Shown: positions 38,917 to 40,221 of the stretch, in pieces | Position numbering within the stretch: position 1 is the stretch's first letter | Layout of the letters: each line of letters starts with the position of its first letter | Assembly: GCA_023383795.1 (NCBI GenBank) | Contig: JAHDYJ010000005.1 | Location: 1-40,221, forward strand | From: Burkholderiales bacterium | Lineage (GTDB): Bacteria > Pseudomonadota > Gammaproteobacteria > Burkholderiales > SG8-39 | DNA: 40,221 nucleotides | Direction: 5' to 3' | The notes under the pieces: model-generated | Told to the model about the DNA's origin: nothing | The model's database searches: none | What the model saw: the letters and a program-made list of their open reading frames with translations, nothing else | Made by a program: the position numbers and the translations under genes

Positions 38917-40221
38917 AGGCTTTCGCAAAGGATTCCGGCGGCGCACGGACACGCGATGCCTCGCTGGCGTCGCCGACGCGACGCTCCCAGCGCGCCACGC
39001 TTCCGGGCCTGTCGCTGCCCGGGCCGTTGCGCGCCTCGCTTGAAGCGCAGTTCGGTGCATCGCTCGCCGCCCTCAAGGTACACGACACGGCGGAGGCGCA
39101 CCGCGCCGCGAAGCGACACCGTGCCAACGCCTTCACCGTCGGCTCCGACATCTACTTCGGGAAAGGACGCTACCGGCCCACCGAGAGCTCCGGGCGGCCG
39201 CTGATCGTGCACGAGGCAACTCACGTGCTGCAGCACGCGAACGCGGGGGCGGGCGGAGCCTCGATCGCCGCCGCAGAGCGCGAAGCGGCGGCGATGGCTG
39301 CGCAGAGCGGCTCGCAGGCGATGCTGCCGCCGGTGACGCACACGCTCGCACCGGGCGTGGCGCCGGCGCTGCGTGATGCAGCTACGTTGAAGCAGGCGCT
39401 CGAGGACGAACTCGACGACGTGTTCGTGCGGCTCGAGAACGTCTGGCCCCAGATCCGGCAGGAGTCGCAGTCCGATCGCGATGCCGTGAGGCGTGACGGC
39501 GCGCTGGAGCGCTATATCCGCCAGGAGGCCTCTGCGGAGGAGCTGCTCAAGACCTATCTCCTGCTCACCTACCAGACCGAGGAGCAGTACCCGGTCCACT
39601 TCCGCGAATTCCTCGACGCGACAACCGAGATGGTCGGCACGCACGAGGCGCGCGTCTACGCGATCCTGCGCGGCGTCAGCCAGGCCGAGCGCCAGGAGAT
39701 GATCGACATGCCCGGCTTCGTCGAGGTGATCGAGGACGAAATGTCGGGGCGTGAGCTGCGGCACGCTTGGGACCTGCTTTACGGCCGCGTCACGCATACC
39801 GGCACCGACATCAGCCCGGTGCGCACGAGCACGCACCTCGAGACGAGCGAGCGCTACGAGCTCGCCGTCGAGGTGAGCGGCAGCCTCGAGACGGTGGAGA
39901 ACAACCTGACCGAGGCGGCCACCGCGTCGACGGCCGAGGTGCCCCGGTCGGTACTGCTCGATGACACCTCGCTCTGGGCCGAGATCGCCGACGAGTTCGA
40001 TCGCCAGGAGCTCTGGTACCTCCGCATGATCGCGCGCTACGGCGGCAAGGGCCACTTTCCGAAGCTGACCGGACCTTCGGCGCCGACCGAGTCGTGTGTG
40101 TTACCCAAAAGGGAGGGGGGGTATGGCGCCGGGACCCACGAGGAACAAAGCTTGGTAAACCGGGGCGCGGCGCCCACCGCCCCCACCCCCAGCGAAGACC
40201 CTCTTTCCCTCCACGACGCTC
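38913..40221 (+). CDS. DUF4157 (eCIS-core) protein with HEATH motif, cut by the window end
   Basis: At least 436 residues, no stop before the edge. DUF4157/eCIS-core domain about 30-120: LSLPGPLRASLEAQFGASLAALKVHD, FTVGSDIYFG and the zincin-like LIVHEATHVLQH, with HExxH at 100-104. This domain is the most frequent eCIS-associated domain and is often fused to effectors. The rest is helical; residues about 245-295 (GTHEARVYAILRG, then FVEVIEDEMSGRELRHAWDLL) have the GT..E..aLRG...LSG..L pattern of annexin-like repeats found in such proteins. Starts in an ATGA overlap. The last 125 bases may be unreliable. Confidence 0.85.
   Translation, partial: MKAFAKDSGGARTRDASLASPTRRSQRATLPGLSLPGPLRASLEAQFGASLAALKVHDTAEAHRAAKRHRANAFTVGSDIYFGKGRYRPTESSGRPLIVHEATHVLQHANAGAGGASIAAAEREAAAMAAQSGSQAMLPPVTHTLAPGVAPALRDAATLKQALEDELDDVFVRLENVWPQIRQESQSDRDAVRRDGALERYIRQEASAEELLKTYLLLTYQTEEQYPVHFREFLDATTEMVGTHEARVYAILRGVSQAERQEMIDMPGFVEVIEDEMSGRELRHAWDLLYGRVTHTGTDISPVRTSTHLETSERYELAVEVSGSLETVENNLTEAATASTAEVPRSVLLDDTSLWAEIADEFDRQELWYLRMIARYGGKGHFPKLTGPSAPTESCVLPKREGGYGAGTHEEQSLVNRGAAPTAPTPSEDPLSLHDA
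40096..40221. other. Atypical, probably low-quality right end
   Basis: From about 40096 codon use changes abruptly (TTA, AAA, AGG, GAA, CAA, AAC), G and C runs appear (G7, CCCCC) and the protein loses any family-like pattern. It still reads open in the DUF4157 frame. This looks like an error-prone contig end rather than biology. Confidence 0.5.

Noticed and set aside
31881..40221. Type VI secretion system
   Set aside because: One full-length sheath instead of a TssB/TssC pair, no TssJ/L/M or ClpV; the ATPase, Pvc16-like and DUF4157 proteins are eCIS marks.
31881..40221. Prophage or R-type tailocin
   Set aside because: No capsid, lysis, integrase or tail-fibre genes in the window, and the gene set with AAA+ ATPase and DUF4157 is that of eCIS. 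Genes beyond the edge could still change this.
1..40221. CRISPR arrays, tRNA and rRNA genes, toxin-antitoxin pairs
   Set aside because: No regularly spaced repeats, no tRNA-like T-arm motifs in a cloverleaf context and no recognisable toxin-antitoxin gene pair were found by reading.

Overview
The window is very GC-rich DNA from a bacterial chromosome. Gene content points to a soil or sediment betaproteobacterium of the Burkholderiales type: an orphan Bug-type solute-binding protein, a CaiB/BaiF CoA-transferase, RraA-like and amidohydrolase genes, a bufferin operon and a cyanide-insensitive-type cytochrome bd oxidase. This placement is an inference from gene families. No rRNA, tRNA or CRISPR array was seen. 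The right end, and a poly-G/poly-C stretch near 29.9 kb, look like assembly trouble.

Positions 1-28.8 kb are ordinary accessory and catabolic chromosome. Left to right: the end of a repeat element (1-55); a Bug binding protein; a lipoprotein alpha/beta hydrolase; a 58-residue lipoprotein; a minus-strand pair of a thiol dioxygenase and a four-domain rhodanese protein; an N-acyl-D-amino-acid deacylase-like amidohydrolase; a two-TM membrane protein beside a second copy of the small lipoprotein; an FMN alpha-hydroxy-acid oxidase; an SDR; a secreted dienelactone hydrolase; a phytoene-dehydrogenase-like FAD enzyme; an atypical SDR; a cupin. Next is a compact bufferin operon (precursor peptide, MNIO enzyme, partner protein, DoxX protein; 13.9-16.3 kb). 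Then come an RraA-like protein, an SsuABC/TauABC-type ABC transporter, and a minus-strand group (sirtuin, amidase, CoA-transferase, polysaccharide deacetylase). A cydAB operon and a minus-strand pair (Tat-exported dienelactone hydrolase, NTF2-like protein) follow.

Positions 29.0-40.2 kb are the most interesting part. A PspF-like sigma-54 activator (29027-30164, frame broken by the G/C run) is followed by a roughly 270-bp MITE-like element with perfect 22-bp inverted ends, an internally deleted IS630-family element inserted in the CTAG at its right border, a third inverted copy of the repeat end, and three consecutive perfect inverted repeats. A near-consensus sigma-54 promoter (31479-31494) then faces an operon for an extracellular contractile injection system (eCIS): winged-helix-like small protein, sheath, tube, T4-gp26-like baseplate protein, Pro/Ala-rich protein, Pvc16-like cap protein, Pvc15-like AAA+ ATPase, a small protein, and a DUF4157/eCIS-core protein with an HEATH motif cut by the window end. 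Five of the junctions are ATGA stop-start overlaps. Spike, remaining baseplate and tape-measure genes are expected beyond the right edge. The layout suggests that a dedicated sigma-54 activator controls the eCIS. This is inferred from gene and promoter positions only.
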